64,000 nucleotides of DNA from Valencia hispanica (lineage: Eukaryota; Chordata; Actinopteri; Cyprinodontiformes; Valenciidae). This document shows positions 12,382 to 23,678 of the stretch, in pieces. A program made the position numbers and the translations under genes. The stretch spans positions 39,621,914 to 39,685,913 of the forward strand of contig OY747711.1 of assembly GCA_963556495.2 (NCBI GenBank). The letters run 5' to 3'. The first letter of the stretch is position 1; each line of letters starts with the position of its first letter. The notes below the pieces were generated by a model, which made no database searches, was not told the origin of the DNA, and was given only the letters and a program-made list of their open reading frames with translations.

Positions 12382-13257
12382 ATGGGCTACAGGTGTCACT
12401 CTTCTGTCCTGTCTCCAGTGCTGAGACTAGCAGTTGTTACTGTGATTCTCCTCCTCAAACCCCGGACCACACTGGCTGGTACCGCTCCTGAACAAAGCCT
12501 GGGCAGCTCTGTTTCGGCAGTGTCTACGAATAAAACGGAATGCAGCAAGCCTGAACAGTGTACAAATGGGGTGCTGCTACCGGTTTGGGAGCCCCGAAAC
12601 CCATCATTTGGGGACAAGGTTGCCAGGGCAACTGTTTACTTTGTGGCTCTGGTCTACATGTTTCTTGGTGTATCCATCATCGCAGACCGTTTCATGGCAT
12701 CGATAGAGGTGATTACGTCGCAGGAAAAAGAGATTACCATCAAGAAGCCCAACGGAGAAACGACCAAAACTACAGTCCGCATCTGGAACGAGACAGTCTC
12801 TAATCTCACCCTCATGGCCCTGGGCTCATCCGCTCCAGAAATCCTGCTCTCTGTCATAGAAGTAATAGGTCATGAGTTTAACGCTGGCACATTGGGCCCC
12901 TCCACTATCGTGGGCTCGGCAGCGTTCAACATGTTTGTCATCATCGGGCTCTGCGTGTATGTTGTGCCCGACGGCGAGACAAGGAAGGTCAAGCACCTCA
13001 GGGTCTTCTTTGTCACGGCCACCTGGAGTATTTTCGCCTATATTTGGCTCTACCTGATCCTGTCGGTGATCTCCCCTGGCGTTGTGCAGGTCTGGGAAGG
13101 CCTGCTGACTTTCATGTTCTTCCCCATCTGCGTCGTGTTTGCCTGGGTGGCAGACCGCCGGCTGTTGTTCTACAAGTATGTGTACAAGCGCTACCGCACC
13201 GGCAAGCAGCGGGGCATGATCATCGAGACTGAGGGAGATCGTCCGCTTCCTTCCAAG
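12382..13257 (+). CDS. slc8a1: Sodium/calcium exchanger NCX1, coding exon 1 (residues 1-292): N-terminal membrane half and XIP
   Basis: This exon encodes the start of a plasma-membrane antiporter that exports Ca2+ in exchange for Na+. A cleavable hydrophobic signal peptide spans about residues 1-33, followed by a short extracellular segment with an N-glycosylation sequon at N50 and cysteines at 54 and 60. Membrane helices follow from about residue 80. The alpha-1 repeat contains GSSAPE (148-153; E153 is the expected ion-coordinating acid) and GPSTIVGSAAFNM (172-184). After the last helix, residues 259-278 form the basic/aromatic XIP autoinhibitory segment (RRLLFYKYVYKRYR...). The exon ends in phase 0 at AAG|GTAAGC. 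Sequence is closer to NCX1 than NCX2/NCX3 as I recall them, for example WEPxxPSFGDK and ARATVYFVA. Fish carry more than one slc8a1 copy and I cannot tell which this is. Confidence 0.97.
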
Positions 13258-13947
13258 GTAAGCCTTCAGGAAAAATAACACGGCTCCCGTTGCTGCACTG
13301 AATTCTAGCATGGTTTCTGTCCACTTAGAAAAGATCTAAACAACATAAAGAAATCTGCGATAAATATGTTTGACTTTATTATAACTTGTGTGTCATGTGT
13401 TGTGCAGTTAGTTATTCTGGATGCCTGCTCTTCTTGAAAGCCTATTTATTAGAACAGCCAACCAGTAAAAAGAGAACAGTGTAGTCATTCTTAGTTTGTC
13501 CTCCAAATTGGAAATTAATTTTATCAGCAGCAACATAACCGATAAATGGAAAGCACACAGATACACAAATGGTTAACGGAACATAAAATAGCGATGGTAC
13601 AGTAATATCACATACACAAAGTAGGAAAAATTTGTTTGGCTGTACTTATTCAATGACGTATGGTGGTGAGATGCTCTCTGTTGGCTGCAGTGAGTTCATG
13701 AGTATCTTGTATTTATAACTGTTAGCAGCATTAGTGTGTAAGGTTAACTGATGCGATTAAAGTTCTCACTGCAAAACACAAATGACCTCTGTAATTTCAT
13801 CTGTTTATTTCCTGTTTTGACTGTGATCAGATGCTTTGTGTGATGACCCAGCGCGTTTATGTAATTACGTTTCCGTTGTGGTGAAGACTGAGCTTTGGTT
13901 CCGCCATGGAAATTTGTTTTCCAATTTTGGAAAATGTATTATTTATT

Positions 13948-14003
<56 letters not shown>

Positions 14004-15275
14004 TATGTGTATATGTGTGTATATGTGTATATGTGTGTATATATGTATATGTGTGTATATATGTATATGTGTATATGTGTATATGTGTGTATATATGTAT
14101 ATGTGTGTATATGTGTATATGTGTGTATATATGTATATGTGTATATGTATGTATATGTGTGTGTGTATATGTATGTATGTGTATATATATATATTATATA
14201 AAAAAACATGTCTCCAGTCCTACATGAAAGAGCATTTCAGTTTCCAATTGAGAGAGAAACACTGTATTTAATCCAAAAGTATTCCTGAAGGAATAGCTCC
14301 ATAACTGCCTCTTAGGCACTTAGTTGATAAAATATTCTCAAAGGAAAAGAATTGCAGAGCTAAAGCATCCTGTTGACTCAGACAGCTGCCAAAGGAAGAT
14401 GAATCACAATGGAGAACCAGGTCTAGCATTCCAATAGGTCCCAAAATTCTGTTGTATTTTAAACATTGCTTTACATAAAACAGTTGAAATATAACTGAAC
14501 AATTTATAGACTGTTTCTTAAATATGAGATCTTAAAGTGTGTTTCGGTTATTTCTATGAGAAGGTTAAAGTGTTTATTTGTAAAGTTGTTTAAGAATAAC
14601 TGTTTTTTTTTTTCTTTTGTAAAATAGCTCCAATGTGTTTTCACACTAGTGACTTTTGTCTAATTCTCAGATGCCACTCAAAAGTTGCTCCTTTTTTTTC
14701 TTATGCAATTTTTTTGTACATTTTTGTTTGTATTTGTATTTCTGTAAAAGGTTTCTCTACTCCAGCACTAGGTTGAGGCTTTCAGTCAAGATGCTATATG
14801 GTTTTAGAGACACTTCAACAAGCGTCTTGGCACTACTAACAATCTTTGTATACGGGGGCGTTTGCTAAAGTAGGAGGCAAATGCCAAATCATTGGAGAAA
14901 AGTAAGTTGGCAAACACCTTACTTTTTAGGGATTAAAGTAAATTGAATTTAGGCTACATTAGCAGAAAGGTTGTTCTCTCTCTTCAAAAATAACTGTTTG
15001 CTTCAAATGCCTCAGTTAGCAGTTTGCATCTCACAGATGGACCAGCCACTGCAGTGATCAATGCAGTCCCTCAGTCAGTGCCCTTGCATCGTGAATGTCA
15101 TTGTTTAGGTTATGAAAACTCAGTTTGTTAAATGTGTGGTTCTCAAATTTGTGTAATAAACACTACAGAAATGTACTAGGATATCAAAGTAGGCTACTAC
15201 TTTTGGTATTGTAAAACATTGAAAATTTAGTTTGTTTGTCTTAGATTGATAGTTATTGTAACTCTTATTTTTTAG
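13258..15275 (+). other. slc8a1: Intron between coding exons 1 and 2 (2018 bp)
   Basis: The donor is AAG|GTAAGC and the acceptor is TTATTTTTTAG|GTGGAC. If retained, the frame continues for only six codons (VSLQEK) to TAA at 13276-13278. The intron holds a long TG/TA microsatellite at 13948-14194. Apart from that, no coding sequence or recognisable mobile element was seen. Mammalian SLC8A1 has no intron at this position. Confidence 0.9.
13948..14194. repeat. 247-bp strictly alternating TG/TA microsatellite
   Basis: An initial (TG)n tract is followed by irregular mixtures of TATATG, TATG and TGTG units. Purine and pyrimidine alternate without a break over the whole span; the first violation is ATT at 14194-14195. 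The long open frames on both strands here (Val-Cys-Tyr and Thr-His-Ile repeats) are artefacts of this repeat. Confidence 0.97.
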
Positions 15276-15440
15276 GTGGACATTGAGATGGATGGAAAGA
15301 TGCTGAATTCTCATGGTGCTGATTTCCTGGATGGTCCACTGGGTTTGGATATAGATGAGAAGGATATGGATGAGGAGGAGACCCGCAGAGACATGGCTAA
15401 GATCTTGAAGGAGCTCAAACAGAAACACCCTGACAAGGAG
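15276..15440 (+). CDS. slc8a1: NCX1 coding exon 2 (residues 293-347): linker between XIP and CBD1
   Basis: This exon has 55 codons and is exactly in phase 0 at both ends. It joins exon 1 to give ...PLPSK-VDIEMDGK... and exon 3 to give ...KHPDKE-VEQLIELANY.... The protein is the cytosolic linker after XIP: IEMDGK and NSH motifs, an acidic stretch (DIDEKDMDEEE) and a charged helix ending ILKELKQKHPDKE. All of these align without gaps to the corresponding part of NCX1. The acceptor is a T-rich tract plus TTTAG; the donor is GAG|GTTAGT, slightly off consensus. Frame conservation and family match make it a real exon despite its small size. The symmetric phase means it could be skipped without a frameshift. 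Confidence 0.94.
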
Positions 15441-16740
15441 GTTAGTAATAAAACTGATGTGAATCGTTGAGCCAGTTACCCCCCCTGATTTTTTTGTTTT
15501 CTGAAATGTTCATTTCCTCTGTAAGAACCTATTAACACAATGATAAAGCTGGATAGTATCTAGTCTATTGCAGTTTTGGCATTTTATTGCTTACCGCACA
15601 AAACTACATAATTCACAACTTTCATTTATAAAACATTTACAAAATTTTGGTTAAAAGAATGGCAAGTATCAGTAGAACATTGTTGGTCTTTTTGTCATTA
15701 CACTACCTTGTCTAGTACTCTGGCAAGACATTTCCCAGTGTAGCTCATGAGATAGGTCCACTGTAACACTGTTTGCAGTTTACTTGGTCAGTCTCTTTTG
15801 AAAATAAGTTAAAATAACATTTGGATATGAGCTGACAATTAAGAATGCCAGTTTGTCATCCATCATAGGAATTTTAACACACTTAAGCAATATACCTACA
15901 TGTAGAGAAGTCTGCCATTTAACTGGAATGATATATTTTTTTCCTTCCCATGAGGTTTCTGGAAAAGTTTTCCCGGCTCCAACACGGGGTTAATGGTTTC
16001 TGAAAGCATACATAATGCTCAAAAAACACTTGACCGAAAACAGTATGTAGCTGTGTTATTTGTAGAGGAATATTTGAATGCACAAACGACTACAAGGGGC
16101 TCAATAAACGGGCATCTCGCCTCTGAGGATCTTTGTGTAAAGAGAGAATTTGCAGAAGTGACTTCCAAACAATAAAGCTTAATCTCTTCAATATTTGATT
16201 CTTTGATTTATTGACCTTTTTAATAAGGGTTGAGGCTAATTGATTGTGCACTAAGGTTACAGAAAGGATTTTTTTTTTTACCTTCATAAATCTCATTCTC
16301 ATTCAAGAACTAGTGTTTCAGTTGTAAGCTTTCTGTGGGAGGCTGGAGTGACAAATGTGATCTACAGTCACAAAACTTTCATTTTAAACATTGCAGAGGT
16401 TGTAAAAACTTTTTATGAAACCCCCAAGATTTATTAGGTGATATTTACATAACAAATTCCATGATATTTTAAGTTTTGTGTTCTTTTACATGTATTTTCT
16501 GCATCCTAAAATGTATATATAAAAACTGGGTGGTCAACTACCTTTCTTGTGTTTTTTGGTCAGTTACATTTAATTTAAGGATCAGACGTTACACTCTAGT
16601 TTACTTTGTGTCTCTTACATTGTCAGTAATGGTTGGACAATCAAGCAGTGATGAGGGACTGAATGTATTAAAGTCAAATCCATGTCCATAATTGCTTGGG
16701 AGAACCATCTTAATAGAATGTAATGTTTTCCTCTTACCAG
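15441..16740 (+). other. slc8a1: Intron between coding exons 2 and 3 (1300 bp)
   Basis: The intron starts GTTAGTAATA and ends in a pyrimidine-rich TTTTCCTCTTACCAG acceptor. No repeat family, RNA gene or coding sequence was recognised inside. It has no counterpart in the mammalian gene. Confidence 0.9.
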
Positions 16741-17531
16741 GTGGAACAACTCATTGAACTTGCCAACTACCAAGTTCTGAGCCAGCAGCAGAAAAGTCGG
16801 GCTTTCTACCGGTGCCAGGCCACCCGACTGATGACAGGTGCTGGCAATATTCTGAAGAAACATGCCGCAGATCAGGCGAGAAAGGCTGTCAGCATGCATG
16901 AGGTTCGCTCCGATGCTGGTGATAATGATCCCATCTCCAAAATCTTTTTTGAGCCGGGCTCATACCAGTGTCTTGAGAACTGTGGCACAGTGGCTGTGAA
17001 TGTGGTGCGGAGAGGTGGTGATCTAGGCAAAACTGTTTCTGTGGAGTACCGTACGGAGGATGGCACAGCCAACGCCGGCTCTGACTATGAGTTCACGGAG
17101 GGCGTCGTAGTGTTCAAGCCAGGCGAGACCATGAAGGAGATTCGTGTGGGCATCATCGATGACGACATCTTTGAGGAGGATGAAAACTTCCTTATCCATC
17201 TTTCCAATGTCAAAGTGTTGACCTCAGAAGGTGAGGAGCCAGAGGAAAATGAATCTGCTAATCACGTGGACTCTGTGGCATGTGTTGGCATACCGTCGAC
17301 AGCCACCGTTACCATATTCGACGATGACCATGCCGGTATCTTTACGTTCGAGGAACCCGTTTGCCACGTCAGTGAGAGTGTTGGTACAATGGAGGTGAAA
17401 GTGCTGAGAACCTCTGGAGCTCGTGGTGTGGTCATGCTGCCGTATAAGACTGTGGAAGGGACTGCTCGAGGCAGCGGGGAGGACTTTGAAGACAGTCATG
17501 GCGTCCTTGAATTTCAAAACGACGAAATCTT
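16741..17531 (+). CDS. slc8a1: NCX1 coding exon 3 (residues 348-610 plus 2 nt): regulatory loop, CBD1 and start of CBD2
   Basis: This exon encodes the regulatory cytosolic loop. It opens with the conserved helix VEQLIELANYQVLSQQQKSR and the MTGAGNILKKHAADQARKA region. CBD1, a Calx-beta domain, follows from about residue 410, starting at DPISKIFF. Its Ca2+-binding acids are visible as DDDIFEEDE at 487-495 and DDDH at 541-544. CBD2 begins near 544 with AGIFTFEEP and is cut at residue 610 (FQNDEI). The reading frame ends ...ATC TT|gtaagt, phase 2. In mammals this is exactly where the mutually exclusive A/B exons start, supplying the rest of CBD2 and tissue-specific Ca2+ regulation. Those exons and the C-terminal membrane half are not in this window. 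Retaining the intron would place TAA at the donor. Confidence 0.97.
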
Positions 17532-17560
17532 GTAAGTAGCTTCGATCATTATTTCATTTC

Positions 17561-20500
17561 TAATCATGACGGCATAGTAACATTTGACATTTTAGAAACT
17601 TAATTTATACAGTAATTTAGAGGATTGCTTTTTCAAGTTCTGTTTCAAGTTGTATTGATAAAGATGTGAGAAGCAGAGATGTTGGTTTGATGTGGTGGCC
17701 AGATTAAGCGGAGTGGCGGACGGCTCTGCATGAGTATTCAGGAGATTCAACAATCCCCTACCTGTTAGCTTTTACCCCCCTCTCTCTTTCATTTCCTTTT
17801 TGTCTCATTTCTTTTAATCTATGTTCATTAAACTTTTCAAGCCTGTGATTTATTTCATTATGCTGCTGTTTTAGTCTTCCTAAGAGAACGTATTGATTTC
17901 TCCACCCTGTGTTCTTGCACAGTAGGCACAATAGCTTTAGCTTTTGAGGTTCCGGGAGCCACTGCTTAGGAGAATGGAGTTACTGGTTAGATGGTTTTTA
18001 CTTTGAATTTTAATTGGATGGAATCCCCTTGTGTGGAAACTGAATGACAATATTTGACAATGCTTTGATTAGGACCTGTAAAGGAAAACTGGGAGTAGCT
18101 GGTTGCTGGAAAGGGTTCAAACATCCCAACAGCAGGATACCCGTAAATGCCAAGAAAGAACATGTGTTTTGTTGACTTCATTCTGAAGCACAAAAGCCTT
18201 ATAAGCCATAAATCAAGTTGCTCTTTTAGGTGGCCTTATACCTTGTGAGGACCTCCCAGGGCAACTTAATGTTGCAAGCTAGTGGCTTTATGTTGTTTAG
18301 TCAGTGAAAAAGGGCTCAGACCTTAATTTAGAAATCCCTGCAGTGAAAGGATGAATCTCCTGTTCAAAGCTTTACTCAACAGAGTGCTTGTTTGATGGTG
18401 ATTCATGGTGAGCATTGTGATTGCCGTTGGACCACATTACAGGAAGCCTTTTGGCTCAGTGGGTGAATTCAGCATCTGTAATCTTCATTGTGAACCACTC
18501 GGTGTGGGAAACTTGATCCGCATATCAACTAGGTGGTGTATCATAGCAAGACTTTTCTTTTAACACATTTTTACTGGCTCAGAGAATTTGGATATTGTTT
18601 CATTAAGTTATCATACGTTTTCCATAAGTTATTTTGTTAATGTTGTTACAATTGTATGCTTAAACAAGTATTTAGAACTGAAAAAAGTTTTTAATCTGGT
18701 TAACATTTGCACGTTGTGCTTTCTTGATCATTTTCACAAGGCGAAAAGAATGTGTCCTCTCAAACCCCCATGATGCTCTGCTCTTTTTACAAAAATGTTT
18801 TCTGTAAAACTTAACAAGATGTTGATCTGTCATGTCCTTTTGCTCTTGTCAAACACAAGGTTGGTGCTTCCAAACAGTCTCCACAAATTGGTCTTTGCTA
18901 TAAATCTTTTGTTATGGCTTTTTAGATTTTAGATTAAAAAGGATTCAATAAACTCATCAATGTATGGTTTAGAACCTTAAATAAACGATTAAGTTCCCCT
19001 CCAACAACTCTAATATGACATCTTAAATTATCTTTGCTGATAATGAATTAAATTATTGGTACATGTTTTTCTGGAAACCTTGGATGCTTAGAATGATCCT
19101 GTTTTTATTTGTACTCTTTATAATGAAATACATATATCAAATTTCATTTTAGGTTGTTTTGTGTTTATTGAAATTGGAAACAATTTGGAATCTGACAACA
19201 GAGAGACAACATGGAAATGAGATGTGTTCTTCTGTTTTTTTCTATGTAAGCAGACTTTAATTGCTGGTCATAGAATGATCCTACTTGCCTAAATGGAAGA
19301 AAAGGGGTTTATTTCCTTGGAAGAGTTAGTCTTTTTTATGTGAGGTAAAACATTTTTTGGTGCTTTTGTCCTTAGAAGTCCGTGTTGTGCAGTACATTTC
19401 AATTCTGGAAAATGAGAATTTCCGCCTAAAATGGAAATTCCAACTTCAAAAGTCAGAGGTCGTTGAGTAGCACTGAGTTTAATGTCCAATATGCCAGGTG
19501 TGCATGTACAGCGAAGTGAAAGTTGCAGGTCTAAAACTTTTTCTTTTTGATGGTTTGTATCTTGTTATACCAGTGGTGCACACAGTACTGTACAGTTTCT
19601 AGTGTTAAAATGGGCTCCTTTAGTGTTTGAATACTTAAAATGGAGATAATGCTTTGCTTTGTACTGCTAATAAATAGCAAATCCCACTAGTTTTCTGACT
19701 CATGACTGGAATGAGGCTGCCCAGCCAAATCAAATGCAGCATTAAAGAACCCGGACATCAAAAAGCTCAGTTGGCTTCCGTTAAACATTTAGGATAAACC
19801 TGTATTACATTAAATCAGCATGGTGGGATTTATTGGAAACCAGCGCTACCTTACAGTCCTTAAGATATTTTCAGGTCTACGAAAGCCGATTTGCTTTTGC
19901 CTGTTTGGCTCTCCAGATAAACGGTTCATTTGCATACAACCAAAGCTGACTAAAAACATGATTTTTAATCACATCTTCGAATACAAAATGGAGCAGAAAG
20001 TAAAAAGCTGCTGATATGAAAATAATTGAATTTGCTACTGAGCCTTCATATTCACATGCAACTATGTTGTCAGAGATTGCAGTAAACAGCTAATGGATAC
20101 AGTAACCGAAGGGTAATTTCTAAATGCCTACAGCACTCAGCCATCTTGGCCCTGGTTTTCACGGTGCCTGTTGATCCATGCCGCACTTGATGAGACGTGA
20201 CGTTTGGTTAGTAAATGAAGCAGCTTGTCTAATTGCAGTAAAAAACAACCAAAGAGATGAAAAGCTAAATTCACAGTTGCTTATTGATTATAATGGGCAC
20301 AGAAGACAACTTGGTGAACGAGAGAGATTTTGGTAAATATTTAAAGGAAGAAAAATTGCCAGCCTATTGTATGTTTTTTGTTTTGTTTTTTTTGTTCTGG
20401 CTCTAAGAGGCTTGTAAAAGTAGAGAACCATAAAATCATCCTTGGGTTTTCTGGGAAATCTTAACATTTCGTTCTTAAAAAGAAGTCATGTGAGGCAGAG

Positions 20501-20679
20501 TACATGCCCTAAAACAATAATTTCAAGATGGTCTAATTAGAATAGCTGCTCTTGAATTCAATAAGCCAGATACCTGATGGTGAGAGCTTAGAAAATAATC
20601 AAAACATTGACAGGTAGTGTGCAATGACAAAAGGTGAGTATTGCTGCGTTTGTCATAGTTTTAGTGTTGTCCTATAGCA
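17561..20679. other. Intronic stretch without recognised features
   Basis: AT-rich; no repeat family or exon recognised. Confidence 0.5.
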
Positions 20680-20930
20680 ATTAGTCATATTGAGTAAATT
20701 AGAATATTATTGAGGAGTAAATTTTTTTTGTAGTATCTCAATTCAGTGAAACACCATACAGATTAAACAGTTTTTAATTCTTTATTTCTGTTAAATATGA
20801 GGATTGCAGCTAATGTATATGTTGCATTAGCTATTATATTAAATCAGACTAAACATTTTTCATACTGAGGTTGTGGGCTTAATAAAAATATTTAAACATG
20901 CCTAAAGGCAGTCTTCAAAATGTACTTTCA
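20680..20930. repeat. Degenerate DNA-transposon-like repeat
   Basis: The stretch 'attagtcatattgagtaaattagaatattattgag' followed by '...agtgaaacaccatacagattaaacag' and 'cattagctattatat' matches a repeat often seen in fish. It is diverged and has no coding sequence. Confidence 0.45.
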
Positions 20931-22376
20931 ATCTTTAAAAAAAGCCTCATCAGAACATATTCTAATTGAATGATTGTGCTGCATTGCATCAGAAAATGTC
21001 ATAGGTGAGGCAAAAACGATTTTGTCTTGGAAAAAAATATTTATAAATGGAATACATGTTTGGCATTGCTCGTTCATTTTTTTAATTATCCTTTAGAATA
21101 GTCTTGGGTATTGCAAAACATGAATTTAGGTTTACCAAGGTCTTTTTGGATACAAAAGCCTTTGATCAGGGTTCGATTGCTTTTCTCAAAATAACATGAA
21201 CTAACATAAGTTGAAGAAAAAAATATTGCCCATCCACTTTATGGAATTACAAAAAACGGCTGATCTAAATAAGATTGCCTGCAGGCTGAGTCTAATCTAT
21301 TTTTTCCTTCAATGAAGGGAGAGGCCAAGAATTGTATAGGGAGGGAGTTTTGAAAGATTAGAGTTTGACTGGATGTGGAGATTGGACAGGGGGGGGGAAA
21401 AGTTGAAAAAAGGTTTGGTGCTCTGCAAAGTTTCAATTTTCTTTATTGCCTTTCTTCCCACCTTGTGTTTCTATCTTCCATTGTGCCTGTAAGACACCGG
21501 GTGGAATTTGTTCCTGGAATAGTAGGGGAGCGTTGACTTGCATGCCTCGAAAACAATTGTGGAATAGGTTTGTCTCTGTGGCAAAAAGGCTGAGCAATGG
21601 CAACAACTGCACAAGGAAGACAAATCAACATATCTTTCATCATAGAGATTCGCATAAAATACCAAACCTTGTTTGCATTGCTAGTCCTCTGCCAGCCGAA
21701 CACAATATTTGAAATGCACTAGTCACGTTTTTGCTTTTGACCCCCCCAAAAGTAGTAAATATTCTCAAGTTATATAATTTCCATAATCAGGGAGCATGTA
21801 GAGAGGCATGGTACAGTTGAAAATCAAATTATGCTCCCTCCTACACACACAAGCACACACGCAGCGAGCAGACTGCGACTTCACACTCCAGTAACCAGCC
21901 TAAATTGTCCATGTGACATGCGCACCTTTTTTTTTTCTTTTTTCTTTTTTTAAGAAGAAAACTGTGTAATGTGGCTGTGTATGTGATATTAGAAATTGCA
22001 TATTTTAATGTTGGATAGGTCAGCTTTTAGTTGGTCATCTTGTTGAACTTAAGCAGTCCATAATTCAATTGATTTAGAAATGTAATCGGTACTGGAATCT
22101 GTAGAGCAGTGGAATAGGCATACGCTTCCCACAGACCAGTTGGTAAAGGTCGAGACACCCTCAAAACAGCATGAAATTTAGAGAACACTTAACATATAAC
22201 CAAACACTCATCTCTGAGGGTGAGAGTTGGCATTTGGAATGAAACTGCATTTAAAATGCATTTCAAGATGGTTGTAAAATGGTTGTCTAAATATGAATAG
22301 AAAAAATGTACATGAAAAGTTCAATATATAGATTCATATCATTTTTTTGAAGGTGGGATTTTTAATATGTTTTTCT
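20931..22376. other. Intronic stretch
   Basis: Contains a G9 run near 21390 and a short CA-rich patch near 21843-21860. No gene recognised. Confidence 0.45.
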
Positions 22377-22492
22377 AGGCTCTAGAGGCCTTTTATTTTG
22401 ACAGGTGCGCAAGCGGAAATGGAGAGAGAGAGAGAAGGGGGAAGACGAATGGCAGAGGACCCGCTCTACCGCTATCCACACCACACCCCTGT
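22377..22492 (-). mobile_element. SINE remnant, reverse orientation, internally deleted
   Basis: From left to right: 'aggccttttattttgacag' (inverse of the SINE's ATAAAGGCC end), 'ggagagagagagagaagggggaagacgaatggcag' (inverse of 'tgccgcatgtcttccccc...ctctctccccctt') and 'gctctaccgctatccacaccac' (inverse of the A-box 'gtggtgcagtggttagagc'). This is the family of the copy at 45684; the B-box portion is missing. Confidence 0.6.
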
Positions 22493-23439
22493 TTTGAATT
22501 TTAGTTTTTTTTTAAGTTAGGTGTCGTAATTCTGTATTGGTAATAGTCCCCTTACCTATAGTAGAAGTCTCATTGCTTTGAGGTAGCTGGGAATTAAATC
22601 TTCTGTGGTAAAATCCAGTAGTTAGTCTAATGTGCACTGTATGTTTTAGCTGATTTTTATTATGTTAAAACTGTAAACGTTCACATCAGTGGGATATGAT
22701 CATGTGTTAGTGGACAGTGGAGTTGGACAATTTTTAGGTCTGGTTAGGAGTGAGCGATATTAGATTGTGGAGGATTAGATAATGCTGACGAGCTGCCAAA
22801 TGAGGGATTATAAGATTGCTTATAAGGCACATTCTATGCATTACAGTTCTGTGCTACTTGCTCAAACAATTTTTTTTCCTATTCCTTCTTTTTTCTCCGA
22901 TTTAAACCAGTTTCCATTTCATTCCTTTTACATGAAATATATTTATTTAATTGATCACAGTGCTAAAAGTGTAGTATTACAAAACAGTTTGAGGCACAAA
23001 GTACTACATGTGGTTAAAAATGACAACATATTTCTCAAATGTTTATTCTGGTCTACAGAAGTTGGTAAAAGTGCAAACTGAATAGAAATATTAATAGAAA
23101 TTTTATTTCGCCTAAGGGCTGTGTAGGTTTTTTTTCTTCGAGTTCTGCTTTTATAAAAGGAAATTATGATTTTTACTGTTCAAATAAAGGAAAAAATTAT
23201 GATTTATTTTTGTCATTTTCACCAGCCCAACATTTGATATTTTTTTGAGCCAAAGTATTTCAAGGTGAAATTATCTTGGTTGAACCTGAAGGATGCATTA
23301 GTCATGCCAAATTGGTTGATCTGCCTAATCAGTCGATTTGGCCTGGCAGATGATCATGAGTCTACTGAGATCATTTTTAATCAACTCTAAGACGAGAATT
23401 TTTGCATAGAAGGGTAAAACATCTGACCATTTAATTATG
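22493..23439. other. Intronic stretch
   Basis: AT-rich; nothing recognised. Confidence 0.5.
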
Positions 23440-23678
23440 TTCAAAGCTGGTAGAGACCTATCCCAAAGACTTGCAGGTATAATTGCAGAGAGGTTGCTCT
23501 ATATGAATTGACACAGGAAGTGGGGTTTAAATTTAAATGCTCACCACAACTTTAATTTCCCTTTCCTTACTTTTTCTTTTAAGCGCTACTTTGTGCTGGC
23601 CAGTCACATACGATCCCCATTCAATACATAGAAGTTTTGGCTTGAGGGGTATAAATACTTTTGCGAGGCAGCGTATAC
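23440..23678 (+). mobile_element. 3' end of a Tc1-like transposon
   Basis: The order 'gcaggtataattgcagagaggttgctc', 'gcgctactttgtgctggccagtcac', 'gatccccattcaatacatagaagttttgg', 'ggggtataaatacttttgcgaggcag' follows the terminal inverted repeat region of a common fish Tc1-like element. The transposase part is absent. Confidence 0.7.

Noticed and set aside
12396..13311. Other frames over coding exon 1, including a 161-codon minus-strand frame
   Set aside because: Shadows of the conserved NCX1 frame.
13836..14271. Open frames of 88-121 codons on both strands
   Set aside because: They are produced by the TG/TA microsatellite; the translations are simple Val-Cys-Tyr or Thr-His-Ile repeats.
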